From assembly GCA_947624955.1 (NCBI GenBank), contig CANQMM010000003.1, positions 1-54,295 of the forward strand: a DNA stretch of 54,295 nt, given 5' to 3'. Source of the DNA: an uncultured Bacilli bacterium (GTDB lineage Bacteria; Bacillota_I; Bacilli_A; RF39; UBA660). The notes beneath the pieces are model-generated. The model searched no databases and was not told the origin of the DNA. It was given only the letters and a program-made list of their open reading frames with translations. Made by a program: the position numbers and the translations under genes. This document shows positions 6,520-14,583 of the stretch, piece by piece (within the stretch, counting starts at the first letter, position 1; every line of letters begins with the position of its first letter).

Positions 6520-9500
6520 ATGAAATTTTTAGAAGGATTAATTGAGGCAGTAGATGGTGATATAATTAGCGGTTTAACTAAAGAGTTAAACGTTTTTTGC
6601 GTATTAGATTACTTTAATAAAAATGAAAAAAATGTAATTGTTTTAACTAGTAGTTTATATGAAGCCAATATGTATTATGATGCCTTATGTACTTATACTG
6701 ACAAAGTTTCCTTATTTCCAATGGATGATTTCTTGACTTCAGTTGCCATAGCTGTTTCACCGGATTTAAAGGTTAAAAGATTAGAGACTTTAGAAGAGAT
6801 AAGTCACGGCAAACGAATTGTAGTAACTAATTTAATGGGCTATTTAAGATATTTACCTAATAAAAATTATGCCGGTAAGTTAGCTTTTAAGTTAAAAAAG
6901 GGTGATGCTCTAAAAAGAGAGAATTTTTTAAATGCTTTAGAGCAATTTGGTTACACTAAGACATCTATTGTCTCTTCGACAGGGGAGTATGCTGTTCGCG
7001 GTTTTGTGGTCGATATATTTTTGATTGGTGAAGAACACCCAATTAGAATTGAATTTTTTGGTGACGTGATTGACGATATTCGTTATTTCGATGAAAACAC
7101 GCAGTTATCAGTTGGAGAAATTTCGGAAATTGAATGCAAGCCATATCGGGAGATTGAAACGGATACTAAGAGTTCTTTAGTTGACTATCTGCAAAATCCA
7201 ATGGTATTTAAAATTAACGCAACGCAGATAGAAGCATCTTATGAAAAATTAGTTAATGATATACTAGATTATAAAGCTAGTGTTGGTGATGATGCTAGCA
7301 AGCAGTATATGTTCGATATGGAAGAAATTACTAGTACCGCAACTGTTTGTTTAAATAATTTTAAGAGTAAAGATGATACTAAAGCTTTTAGCGCGCGAGA
7401 AATACTCAATTTTGATAGCGATTTTGAAAGATTAAGTGATTATTTAAAAGATGGGATTAATAAAGGTAAAACCGCTATTATTTGTTTAAGTAGTAAACAA
7501 CAAATTGATAATATGACCGCCTTTATAAAAGAAGCAGTACTGACTAATGAAAGAAGCATCTTACCTAATAAAATAAATGTTATTAATAAGAAGATTAATA
7601 TGGGTTTTGAATTTGCTAATCTCATTGTTATTGGTGAGAAAGATTTAGATAAGAGTAAACATTCGATAATCAACTATAAGAACTCTTTAAAGATAGGGAA
7701 AAAGATAAAGGATTTTTCTCAATTAGTGCCGGGGGATTATGTTGTACATACTTTACACGGTATTGGTGTTTATAATGGTGTTATAACGCTAACGAAAAAT
7801 GGCTTAAAAAAAGATTATATTCAAATTAATTATCAAGGAAATGATAAAGTTTATATTCCGGTAGAGAAGATTAGTACGATATACAAGTATTCTAGTAGAG
7901 ATGGTAGTGCACCGCACATTAATAAATTAAATAGTACAAGTTGGGCTAAGACCAAAAGAGAGCTAAGGAAGAAGATTAACGATATTAGCAAAGAGTTAAT
8001 CGAGTTATATGCTGCGCGAGCTAAAGTTAAGGGGGAAGCTTATAAGTCTTTCGAATTAGAGGATATATTTGCTAGTAAATTCCCATATGAAGAAACTAAA
8101 GATCAAACGAAGGCAATTAGAGAAATCGATAAGGATTTATTAAGTAGTATCCCAATGGATCGTTTATTGTGTGGGGATGTTGGCTTTGGTAAAACGGAGG
8201 TGGCTTTTAGAGCAATATTTAAGGCAGTGGCTAATAATAAGCAAGTATTTTATCTATGTCCAACAACAATTCTTTCTAAGCAACAATATACGAGTGCTAT
8301 AGAAAGATTTAAGGATTTTCCGGTGGAGATTGCTTTATTGAATAGATTTACTACGAAGAAAGAGACGGAAAGAATTTTAGCAGGATTAGAAAACGGTACA
8401 ATCGATATTGTCTTTGGTACACATCGCTTACTTAGTGATGACGTTAAATTTAAAAAGCTAGGTTTATTAATTGTCGATGAGGAACAAAGATTTGGGGTTA
8501 CTCATAAAGAGAAGATCAAGAAATATAAAAATGATGTTAACGTTTTAACTTTGTCAGCAACGCCAATACCAAGGACTTTAAAGATGGCTTTGAGTGGTTT
8601 AAGAGACCTATCAATTATCGATACGCCACCTGTTAATAGATATCCGGTTCAAACCTATGTAATGGCGGAGAATGATGCTTTAATCAAGGATGCTATTTAT
8701 AAAGAAATGGCTAGAAAAGGGCAGGTATTCGTCTTATACAATAAAGTCGAATCAATCGAGCAGATGGTTAATCATTTACAAGAGTTAGTACCAGAAGCAC
8801 GAATTACCTATGCGCACGGGCAGATGAATAAGACAGAGCTAGAGGATGTCATGCAGGCGTTTATCGATTACGAGTTTGATATATTGGTATGTACGACGAT
8901 TATTGAAACGGGAATCGATATTCCAAATGCTAATACTCTAATAATTTTTGATGCCGATCATTTTGGTTTAAGTCAGTTATATCAAATTCGCGGCCGAGTT
9001 GGTCGAAGTAATCGGATAGCTTATGCTTATTTATTCTATAATAAATCAAAAATGCTCAATGATGTGGCCGTTAAGCGACTAGAAGCAATCAAAGAATTTA
9101 CGGAATTAGGTAGCGGTTATCGCATTGCGATGCGAGATTTATCAATTAGAGGGGCCGGCGATATTCTAGGTAGTGAACAAGCAGGATTTGTCGACTCAGT
9201 GGGAATTGAATTATATATGAAGATGGTCGATGAAGAAATTAGAAGATTAAATGGTGAAGAGGTACCGGAAGAGGATGAAAGTTCAACTAATTTAATCGAT
9301 GTTGAAACCCATATTTCCGATGCTTATGTAAGTGATGAGGATTTAAAGATTGAAATTCATAAAAAGATTAATGAAATCGATAGTTACGATAAGTTAAATG
9401 AGGTAAAAGCCGAGATAGAAGATAGATTTGGTAAATTACCACAAAATATTCTTATTTATATGTTAGAAGAATGGTTTGAAAAACTAGCTTTAAAACTTGG

Positions 9501-9783
9501 AATATCGCGAATTAATCAATCTCCAAGAAATGTGGAAATTGAAATTCCTGAAGAAATCAGTAATAAGTTAAAAGGCGATAAGTTATTAATGAAAGCTTTG
9601 AATATTAATCCGAAGTTCAATTTAAGATACCAATTTAAGAGAGTTTATATATCTTTAAATACAGTTAATTTGGAAAAGCATTTCTTGTATTATTTAATCG
9701 AACTTTTGGAAGAGGTTAAGAGTGAGGTAGATGATGCCGATGAGTTTACAACAAATGAACTTGCAAATGACAGCAATATATGA
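6520..9783 (+). CDS. mfd: transcription-repair coupling factor Mfd
   Basis: Mfd removes RNA polymerase stalled at lesions and recruits UvrA. The 1087 residues show a UvrB-like N-terminal region, the RNA polymerase-interaction domain (DYVVHTLHGIGVYNGV, about 405-420), a RecG-type translocase with Walker A GDVGFGKTE (about 550), DEEQ box (VDEEQRFGV), helicase motif VI (QIRGRVGRS), the TRG segment and a C-terminal UvrA-masking domain. Length is slightly short of B. subtilis (1177). The ribosome binding site GAGG overlaps the pth stop, so pth-mfd are coupled. The gene is followed by the small toxin-antitoxin-like locus and not directly by spoVT. Confidence 0.96.
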   Translation: MKFLEGLIEAVDGDIISGLTKELNVFCVLDYFNKNEKNVIVLTSSLYEANMYYDALCTYTDKVSLFPMDDFLTSVAIAVSPDLKVKRLETLEEISHGKRIVVTNLMGYLRYLPNKNYAGKLAFKLKKGDALKRENFLNALEQFGYTKTSIVSSTGEYAVRGFVVDIFLIGEEHPIRIEFFGDVIDDIRYFDENTQLSVGEISEIECKPYREIETDTKSSLVDYLQNPMVFKINATQIEASYEKLVNDILDYKASVGDDASKQYMFDMEEITSTATVCLNNFKSKDDTKAFSAREILNFDSDFERLSDYLKDGINKGKTAIICLSSKQQIDNMTAFIKEAVLTNERSILPNKINVINKKINMGFEFANLIVIGEKDLDKSKHSIINYKNSLKIGKKIKDFSQLVPGDYVVHTLHGIGVYNGVITLTKNGLKKDYIQINYQGNDKVYIPVEKISTIYKYSSRDGSAPHINKLNSTSWAKTKRELRKKINDISKELIELYAARAKVKGEAYKSFELEDIFASKFPYEETKDQTKAIREIDKDLLSSIPMDRLLCGDVGFGKTEVAFRAIFKAVANNKQVFYLCPTTILSKQQYTSAIERFKDFPVEIALLNRFTTKKETERILAGLENGTIDIVFGTHRLLSDDVKFKKLGLLIVDEEQRFGVTHKEKIKKYKNDVNVLTLSATPIPRTLKMALSGLRDLSIIDTPPVNRYPVQTYVMAENDALIKDAIYKEMARKGQVFVLYNKVESIEQMVNHLQELVPEARITYAHGQMNKTELEDVMQAFIDYEFDILVCTTIIETGIDIPNANTLIIFDADHFGLSQLYQIRGRVGRSNRIAYAYLFYNKSKMLNDVAVKRLEAIKEFTELGSGYRIAMRDLSIRGAGDILGSEQAGFVDSVGIELYMKMVDEEIRRLNGEEVPEEDESSTNLIDVETHISDAYVSDEDLKIEIHKKINEIDSYDKLNEVKAEIEDRFGKLPQNILIYMLEEWFEKLALKLGISRINQSPRNVEIEIPEEISNKLKGDKLLMKALNINPKFNLRYQFKRVYISLNTVNLEKHFLYYLIELLEEVKSEVDDADEFTTNELANDSNI

Positions 9784-9787
9784 TATA

Positions 9788-9817
9788 TTGAATATGTCAA
9801 GGAAACTTGCATAAAAT
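9788..9817 (+). promoter_or_regulatory. promoter of the candidate antitoxin RNA
   Basis: TTGAAT (9788-9793), an 18-base spacer and TAAAAT (9812-9817) predict a start at about G9824. The promoter begins just after the mfd stop codon. Confidence 0.45.
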
Positions 9818-9823
9818 AAAAAT

Positions 9824-9908
9824 GGGAATGTTCAACAGTCTAGGTTGAGCACTCACCAATAAATTTGGTTTGGTACTTAATCTATTATAGATTGAGTACT
9901 ATTTTTTT
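9824..9908 (+). ncRNA. candidate antisense antitoxin RNA
   Basis: A transcript of about 85 nt is predicted from the promoter at 9788-9817. It ends at a strong intrinsic terminator: GTACTTAATCTA (9873-9884), loop TTA, TAGATTGAGTAC (9888-9899, one G-T pair), then seven Ts. Its 3' end overlaps the last codons and the stop of the minus-strand membrane-peptide ORF, and its whole length is antisense to that mRNA's 3' untranslated region. This is the arrangement of type I antitoxin RNAs such as RatA. The terminator could equally serve mfd alone. Confidence 0.45.
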
Positions 9909-10044
9909 ATACATAGAATCATTACTGAAACTATCAATAAAATGATGATTAATATTAGAAATGTGATTAATAAATCTTTTTTCTTCATAACATCAAGCCT
10001 CCCTTCAAAAGAAAGTTGGCAAGTACTCAACAGTTAAACATTCC
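9825..10044. repeat. inverted repeat bracketing the small membrane-peptide gene
   Basis: Left arm 9825-9859 and right arm 10016-10044 are inverted copies. After reverse-complementing the right arm, GGAATGTT(C/T)AAC and TTGAG(C/T)ACT(C/T)(A/G)CCAA align, with only the spacer between the two blocks differing in length. All four differences are transitions, and all four become G-U pairs only in the minus-strand transcript. That argues for selection on base pairing between the 5' and 3' ends of the toxin mRNA. The T-rich stretch beyond the left arm (on the minus strand) would make the paired end a terminator. Confidence 0.65.
9899..9988 (-). CDS. candidate type I toxin: 29-residue single-span membrane peptide
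   Basis: The minus-strand ORF encodes 29 residues: MKKKDLLITF, a continuous Leu/Ile/Val-rich span of about 20 residues, and a Cys-Ile-Lys-Lys end. Such a lysine-flanked single membrane helix is the hallmark of type I toxins (TxpA/BsrG/Fst-like and holin-like peptides) that depolarise the membrane. A strong ribosome binding site AAGGGAGG (9998-10005) sits 9 bases before ATG 9988. A CUUUC/GAAGG hairpin could partly mask it. The gene has its own extended -10 promoter. I do not recognise an exact family; a short regulatory membrane peptide is the alternative. Confidence 0.55.
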   Translation of the reverse strand: MKKKDLLITFLILIIILLIVSVMILCIKK

Positions 10045-10052
10045 TAAAATAA

Positions 10053-10081
10053 ATTATATCATAAAATTTACACACCGTAAA
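10053..10081 (-). promoter_or_regulatory. promoter of the membrane-peptide gene
   Basis: Read on the minus strand: TTTACG (10081-10076), 17 bases, TATAAT (10058-10053) with an extended TGA before it. The predicted start near 10046 places the right arm of the inverted repeat at the very 5' end of the mRNA. It is divergent from the lipoprotein promoter at 10115. Confidence 0.6.
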
Positions 10082-10114
10082 CATATATACTTTTATTTTA
10101 TATTTTATTGGGTG

Positions 10115-10123
10115 TGATATAAT
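10115..10123 (+). promoter_or_regulatory. extended -10 promoter for the Cys-rich lipoprotein
   Basis: TGATATAAT (TATAAT at 10118-10123) lies 22 bases before the start codon, followed by GGAAGGTGA as ribosome binding site. The -35 region is poor. Confidence 0.5.
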
Positions 10124-10144
10124 TATAATGGAAGGTGAATAAAT

Positions 10145-10837
10145 ATGAAAAAAGTTAAATTTATTATTTGTTTATGTTTAGCAATGAGTTTTGTTGGTTG
10201 TGGAAAGAAAGATGAGAGTAGTTATTACTGTGATGAAGGTACTTTAAATGGTGATAAGTGTGAGATTATTGCAACAAAGGAAGCTACATTAACTTGTGAT
10301 GAAGGATATACTATTCAAGATAACCAATGTGTTAAAGAAACTAAAGCTGATGCTGAATCTAGTAAAACTTGTGAATCTGGTTATACTTTAAGTGGTAATC
10401 AATGTGTAAGTGATAAAGATTATGAAAAAGTATCTAAACAGGTTTGTAAATTAACCGAACTATTTGATAAAGGAGATTTTACTTGGATTGGTGGAAAAAA
10501 AGATACGAGTGAAGCTTATATAGTAGATGGCAAGTGTTTTAATTCAACATGTGCTAGATTTATTGATGGGGAATGTTACGATGCGGCATTTGGTGAAGTT
10601 GGATATCAAACAGAAACTTCTTGTCCAAGTGACACAAAAGAAATAAATGGCAAATGTAAGAAGACAGCTAGTCCAAAAACAGACTATACTTGTGAAACTG
10701 GTACATTAGATGGTAAAAAATGTATTATTAGTGAAACCAAAGAAGCAAATGGCAGCTGTGAAGATGAAGATTACACTTATAATACGGAAAGCCATACTTG
10801 TGAAAAGAAAAGTATAAGCGATGCTAAAAAGAAATAG
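10145..10837 (+). CDS. cysteine-rich repeat lipoprotein
   Basis: A 230-residue predicted lipoprotein: a signal peptide of 18 residues ending in the lipobox FVG-Cys19. The mature part is built of short modules with a Cys at each end, for example CDEGTLNGDKC, CDEGYTIQDNQC, CESGYTLSGNQC, CPSDTKEINGKC and CETGTLDGKKC. I count at least six C-x(8-13)-C units, which resembles EGF/furin-like disulfide repeats. A central aromatic stretch (FTWIGGKKDTSEAYIVDGKC) interrupts the repeats. Function is unknown; anchorage on the outer face of the membrane follows from the lipobox. It has its own promoter and terminator, so it is a single-gene unit. Confidence 0.75.
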   Translation: MKKVKFIICLCLAMSFVGCGKKDESSYYCDEGTLNGDKCEIIATKEATLTCDEGYTIQDNQCVKETKADAESSKTCESGYTLSGNQCVSDKDYEKVSKQVCKLTELFDKGDFTWIGGKKDTSEAYIVDGKCFNSTCARFIDGECYDAAFGEVGYQTETSCPSDTKEINGKCKKTASPKTDYTCETGTLDGKKCIISETKEANGSCEDEDYTYNTESHTCEKKSISDAKKK

Positions 10838-10842
10838 AAGAT

Positions 10843-10866
10843 TGTCCTTTAAATAGGACATTTTTT
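10843..10866 (+). terminator. terminator after the Cys-rich lipoprotein
   Basis: TGTCCT (10843-10848), loop TTAAAT, AGGACA (10855-10860), then six Ts. Confidence 0.8.
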
Positions 10867-10929
10867 AATTATTCCTTACATACTTTAAGTTATTTAGGGG
10901 AAGAATAAGAGTAAGAATGGAGTGATAAC

Positions 10930-11445
10930 TTGAAGTCGACTGGAGTAATTAAGAAGATGGATGAGTTAGGAAGAATTGTCATACCTAAAGAGATGCGCAG
11001 AATTCTCAATATAAGGGATGGCGAAGTATTAGAATTATTTGTTAGTGATGATAATTTAGTAATGAAAAAACACGAAAGTTTTGAAGGGGTTATTAACAGT
11101 ATAACAAGAATAATAGATATATTTGATGAAGCAAGGATTTGTAAAAGTATTATCGTTGATAAAGAAAAAGTATTAGTAAGCAATATAAGTGATGCTAATG
11201 TAGCAATCAGCGATGTGTGTAAAAGCTATATAATAAATCGAGAAGAGTTAGTTGATGAAAATAATAGTTTAAAATTGGGGGAAAATTTAAATGGGAAGTA
11301 TTTATTTTTTTGTCCTTTAATTACGGATTTAGATGTAATTGGTGGAGTTATATTGGTATTCGATGAAGAGATTGATGAAGAGAAGAAGAAAATAGGTAGA
11401 TTGATGGCTAAATTGATAACTAATTGTATTGGTACTTTGGGTTGA
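10930..11445 (+). CDS. spoVT: stage V sporulation protein T (AbrB-type regulator)
   Basis: SpoVT is a forespore transcription factor that tunes sigma-G genes and spore coat/cortex formation. The 171-residue protein has the N-terminal AbrB-like swapped-hairpin DNA-binding domain (VIKKMDELGRIVIPKEMRR, residues 5-23) and a C-terminal GAF-like domain, the SpoVT architecture. Plain AbrB has about 95 residues and no GAF domain. The start is TTG 10930 behind GGAGTGA; no ATG precedes the conserved N-terminus. In B. subtilis it follows mfd directly; here a toxin-like locus and a lipoprotein gene lie between them. Confidence 0.9.
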   Translation: MKSTGVIKKMDELGRIVIPKEMRRILNIRDGEVLELFVSDDNLVMKKHESFEGVINSITRIIDIFDEARICKSIIVDKEKVLVSNISDANVAISDVCKSYIINREELVDENNSLKLGENLNGKYLFFCPLITDLDVIGGVILVFDEEIDEEKKKIGRLMAKLITNCIGTLG

Positions 11446-11470
11446 TTAAATAAGATAAATGTGATATTAT
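11442..11470 (+). promoter_or_regulatory. promoter of the metS T-box transcript
   Basis: TTGATT (11442-11447), 17 bases and TATTAT (11465-11470, extended by TGA) overlap the spoVT stop codon. The predicted start is near 11477. Confidence 0.65.
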
Positions 11471-11476
11471 AAACTC

Positions 11477-11673
11477 GTATTTAACGAGGAAGAGATGGGT
11501 AAATATTTAGTAATTTATAGAGAGTTTATGGTTGGTGAAAATAAACAATTACGGATATTGAGTATGGATCTTGGAGTTAAAACGGGTAATTCCGTTATGA
11601 ATAAAGTGTATGATTAGTTCATAAACTAAGGTGGTACCGCGAGTAATTCGTCCTTAGATTTATGGGCTTTTTT
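11477..11673 (+). promoter_or_regulatory. T-box riboswitch (Met) controlling metS
   Basis: The T-box sequence AAGGTGGTACCGCG (11628-11641) is canonical. A stem I region precedes it with an AGAGAG GA-motif (11519-11524) and a likely Met specifier codon ATG near 11563-11565. Downstream, CATAAACTAAGG (11620-11631) can pair with CCTTAGATTTATG (11652-11664) followed by Ts, forming the terminator. The alternative antiterminator uses the T-box bulge, which binds the acceptor end of uncharged tRNA. Uncharged tRNA-Met would therefore raise metS expression. The specifier assignment is by eye; the T-box itself is certain. Confidence 0.9.
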
Positions 11674-11690
11674 ATTTAGGAGGAAGAAAT

Positions 11691-13223
11691 ATGGAAAAGA
11701 AATATGCAATTACAACGGCGATAGCTTATACGTCAGGAAAACCTCATATTGGGAATACTTATGAGATTGTTTTAGCTGATGCTATTGCAAGATTTAAAAG
11801 ATTACAAGGTTATGAGGTGTATTTTCAAACCGGTACTGATGAACACGGGGAAAAGATAGAATTAAAAGCTAAGGATGCAGGAGTTACACCCCAAGAATTT
11901 GTCGATGATGTAGCAGGTTCAATTAAGAATATCTGGGATTTAATGAATACGAGTTATGATAAGTTTGTTAGAACGACGGATAAGCATCACGAAGAAATAG
12001 TCCAAAAGATATTTAAGAAAATGTATGATAAGGGTGACATCTATAAAGGAGAATATAAAGGCTTATATTGTACGCCTTGTGAGTCATTTTGGACAGAGTC
12101 TCAACTTATCGATGGCAAATGTCCGGATTGTGGTAGAGGAGTCAAGATAGCGAGTGAAGAAGCTTACTTCTTTAAACTAAGTAATTATCAAGATAGATTA
12201 GTTAAATATATCGAAGAGCATCCGGAATTTATTCAACCTGAAGCGAGAAAGAATGAAATGCTAAATAATTTTATTAAGCCGGGATTACAAGATTTATGTG
12301 TATCAAGAACCTCTTTTAAATGGGGAATTCCCGTTACTTTTGACCCAAAACACGTCGTTTATGTATGGCTTGATGCTTTAACTAACTATATTACTTTTAT
12401 GGGATATGATCCGGATGGCAGCAGTGATAATTTCAAAGAGTGGTGGCCCTGTGACCTACATTTAATTGGTAAAGACATTATCCGTTTTCATACCATCTAT
12501 TGGCCTTGCTTTCTTTGGAGTTTAGACTTAGATTTACCAAAGCAAGTATTTGGACATCCTTGGCTTTTAATGAGCAATGATAAAATGAGTAAAAGTAAAG
12601 GTAATATTATCTATGCGGATGATTTAGTAAATACTTATGGAGTAGATGGCGTAAGATACTATTTATTACACGAAATACCTTTTGGTAATGATGGGAATAT
12701 TACTAATGAGTTAATGACAGAAAGATATAATTCGGATTTAGCGAATGTTTTAGGTAATCTAGTTAACCGAACCATTTCAATGAGTAAGAAATATTTTGAT
12801 GGCGTAGTTACGAATACTAAAGTTTATGAAGAGGTGGATGACAGTCTAATTAGTTTAGCTTCTTCTTTAGCAGATAGAGTTAGTGAAAAGATGGAGGAAT
12901 TACACGTAGGCGATGCTTTAGAGTTAGTTATGGATATGGCTAAAGCTTGTAATAAGTATATCGATGATACGGCACCTTGGGCTTTAGCAAAAGATGAAAG
13001 TAAGAAAGAAAGATTACAAACAGTTTTATATAATTTAATTGAAGCTATTAGAATTATTGCGGTTTTGTTACAGGCCTTCTTACCGGAAACTAGTGAAAAA
13101 ATCTTAAAACAAATTAATGCCACTGATAATAGTTTAGAATCGACGAAAGAGTTTGGAGTTTATAAATCAGGAAGTGTTGTTAATGAACCGGAAGTACTAT
13201 TTGCAAGGATTGAAAATAAGTAA
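11691..13223 (+). CDS. metG: methionyl-tRNA synthetase
   Basis: A class Ia synthetase charging tRNA-Met. The 510 residues carry the HIGH-type motif PHIGNTYE (about residue 20), the zinc knuckle CTPCESFW...CPDCG, and KMSKSKGN (about 300). The protein stops after the anticodon-binding helical domain and lacks the C-terminal EMAP-II-like tRNA-binding domain present in the 664-residue B. subtilis MetS. The start follows AGGAGG at 11678. It is controlled by the T-box leader and overlaps tatD by one base. Confidence 0.95.
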   Translation: MEKKYAITTAIAYTSGKPHIGNTYEIVLADAIARFKRLQGYEVYFQTGTDEHGEKIELKAKDAGVTPQEFVDDVAGSIKNIWDLMNTSYDKFVRTTDKHHEEIVQKIFKKMYDKGDIYKGEYKGLYCTPCESFWTESQLIDGKCPDCGRGVKIASEEAYFFKLSNYQDRLVKYIEEHPEFIQPEARKNEMLNNFIKPGLQDLCVSRTSFKWGIPVTFDPKHVVYVWLDALTNYITFMGYDPDGSSDNFKEWWPCDLHLIGKDIIRFHTIYWPCFLWSLDLDLPKQVFGHPWLLMSNDKMSKSKGNIIYADDLVNTYGVDGVRYYLLHEIPFGNDGNITNELMTERYNSDLANVLGNLVNRTISMSKKYFDGVVTNTKVYEEVDDSLISLASSLADRVSEKMEELHVGDALELVMDMAKACNKYIDDTAPWALAKDESKKERLQTVLYNLIEAIRIIAVLLQAFLPETSEKILKQINATDNSLESTKEFGVYKSGSVVNEPEVLFARIENK

Positions 13224-13975
13224 TGAAATTAACAGATACGCATTGTCATATATATGGAGATTATTATGATGATATAGAAGAGGTCTTAAATAAGAGTAAG
13301 GACTTAGGAGTAGATAGATATTTTAATTGTGCGTGCGATGGTAAATCGATGCGGGAAGTTATCGAATTATCGAAGAACTATCCTAGTTTAATACCGGCGA
13401 TAGGTATTCATCCGGAAGCAGTAGACACTTATACGTTAGATGACATCAAATATTTAGAAGAACACGTTAAGGACTCTAATGTGGTAGCTATTGGGGAGAT
13501 TGGGTTAGATTATCATTATACGAAAGAAAATAGAGATAAACAGATTGAGTTATTGAAAAGGCAATTAAAGTTAGCGATGGATGTTAATAAGCCGGTAATT
13601 ATCCACAGTAGAGATGCTACCGAAGATACAATTGAAATACTTAAAGATTATCAATTACGAGGAGTAATTCACGCTTTTAGTGGCAGTTTAGAGACCGCTA
13701 AAAGATACATTAAGATGGGTTATTTACTTGGGATTGGTGGAGTTATTACTTTTAAGAATTGTAATTTAAAAGAAGTAGTCAAGAATATCGATTTAGAACA
13801 TATAATAATAGAAACAGATGCCCCGTATTTAGCACCGGTACCGCATAGAGGAGAAACTAACATACCAGGTTATGCTATGGAAACGGCTCGATATGTGGCA
13901 GAGTTAAAAGGGATAGATATTGAAGAACTAGTAAAAATTACCAATGACAATATTCGGCAGATTTTTGACAAATAG
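13223..13975 (+). CDS. tatD: TatD-family metal-dependent DNase
   Basis: TatD-family enzymes are TIM-barrel phosphoesterases acting as 3'-5' exonucleases or in DNA/RNA quality control. The 250-residue protein has the metal ligands of the amidohydrolase-like fold: THCH (residues 5-8), the Glu in IGEIGLDYH, His in VIIHSRDA, His in IHAFSGS and Asp in IIETDAPYLAP. Its ATG overlaps the metG stop. The order metS-tatD-(3D protein)-ksgA copies B. subtilis metS-yabD-yabE-(rnmV)-ksgA. Confidence 0.92.
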   Translation: MKLTDTHCHIYGDYYDDIEEVLNKSKDLGVDRYFNCACDGKSMREVIELSKNYPSLIPAIGIHPEAVDTYTLDDIKYLEEHVKDSNVVAIGEIGLDYHYTKENRDKQIELLKRQLKLAMDVNKPVIIHSRDATEDTIEILKDYQLRGVIHAFSGSLETAKRYIKMGYLLGIGGVITFKNCNLKEVVKNIDLEHIIIETDAPYLAPVPHRGETNIPGYAMETARYVAELKGIDIEELVKITNDNIRQIFDK

Positions 13976-14016
13976 TAGGCGATATGCTAGAATTATCTTG
14001 TATTCGAGGTGAAATA

Positions 14017-14562
14017 ATGAAAAGTACTCTATTACGAAAATGCAGTAAAATTGCTCGAATTTTTGTAATTATGTTTTTAGTAGTATTCGTCCAAACAAGC
14101 TCTAATACACCAGAAGTAAAAGTAGAAAATGATAATTTAAATAAAACTTTAAATTTAACAGCGATGGCATTAAAGATTAAAGAAGATATAGCTAATGATT
14201 TATATTCAGCGAAAGATACTTTTGTAGGTGATTTAACGGGATATGGAGCAGATTGTCCATTATGTAGTGGAAAACTTGCTTGTATGCCGGAGTTAGATGT
14301 ATTACACGGTAATGTCAATTATTTAGATAGTGCTTATGGTAATGTAAGAATTGTCGCTTCATCCAAGAATTTACCTTGTGGGACGATCGTGCGATTTAAC
14401 AGTTCTAGAGTAAGTAGTGAACCGGTGATTGCCATTGTTTTGGATCGAGGTGTATTAGGTAAAGCTTTAGACTTATTAACTCCTAGTGAAGAGTATGCCG
14501 GTAAATATATTGGTAGACAAGAAATTACTTATGATGTATTAAGAAATGGATGGGGAGATTAA
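14017..14562 (+). CDS. 3D-domain secreted protein (YabE-like, short)
   Basis: A 181-residue exported or anchored protein: a membrane segment (IARIFVIMFLVVFVQ) and a C-terminal 3D/RlpA-like double-psi barrel (LTGYGADC..., ASSKNLPCGTIVRF, AIVLDRGVLGKALDLL) with the conserved aspartates of peptidoglycan-acting Rpf/YabE proteins. It has the position of B. subtilis yabE (between tatD and ksgA) but lacks the DUF348 and G5 repeats. Four cysteines near residues 88-97 (DCPLCSGKLAC) are unusual and could form a disulfide or metal site. The start is ATG 14017 behind CGAGGTGA. The neighbouring gene rnmV (RNase M5) is absent. Confidence 0.75.
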   Translation: MKSTLLRKCSKIARIFVIMFLVVFVQTSSNTPEVKVENDNLNKTLNLTAMALKIKEDIANDLYSAKDTFVGDLTGYGADCPLCSGKLACMPELDVLHGNVNYLDSAYGNVRIVASSKNLPCGTIVRFNSSRVSSEPVIAIVLDRGVLGKALDLLTPSEEYAGKYIGRQEITYDVLRNGWGD

Positions 14563-14574
14563 ACTCCCTTTTTT
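14553..14574 (+). terminator. terminator overlapping the 3D-protein stop codon
   Basis: GGGAG (14553-14557), loop ATTAAA containing the stop codon, CTCCC (14564-14568), then six Ts. The ksgA ribosome binding site follows at once, so ksgA relies on read-through or a promoter inside the upstream gene. Confidence 0.75.
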
Positions 14575-14583
14575 GAGGTATTT

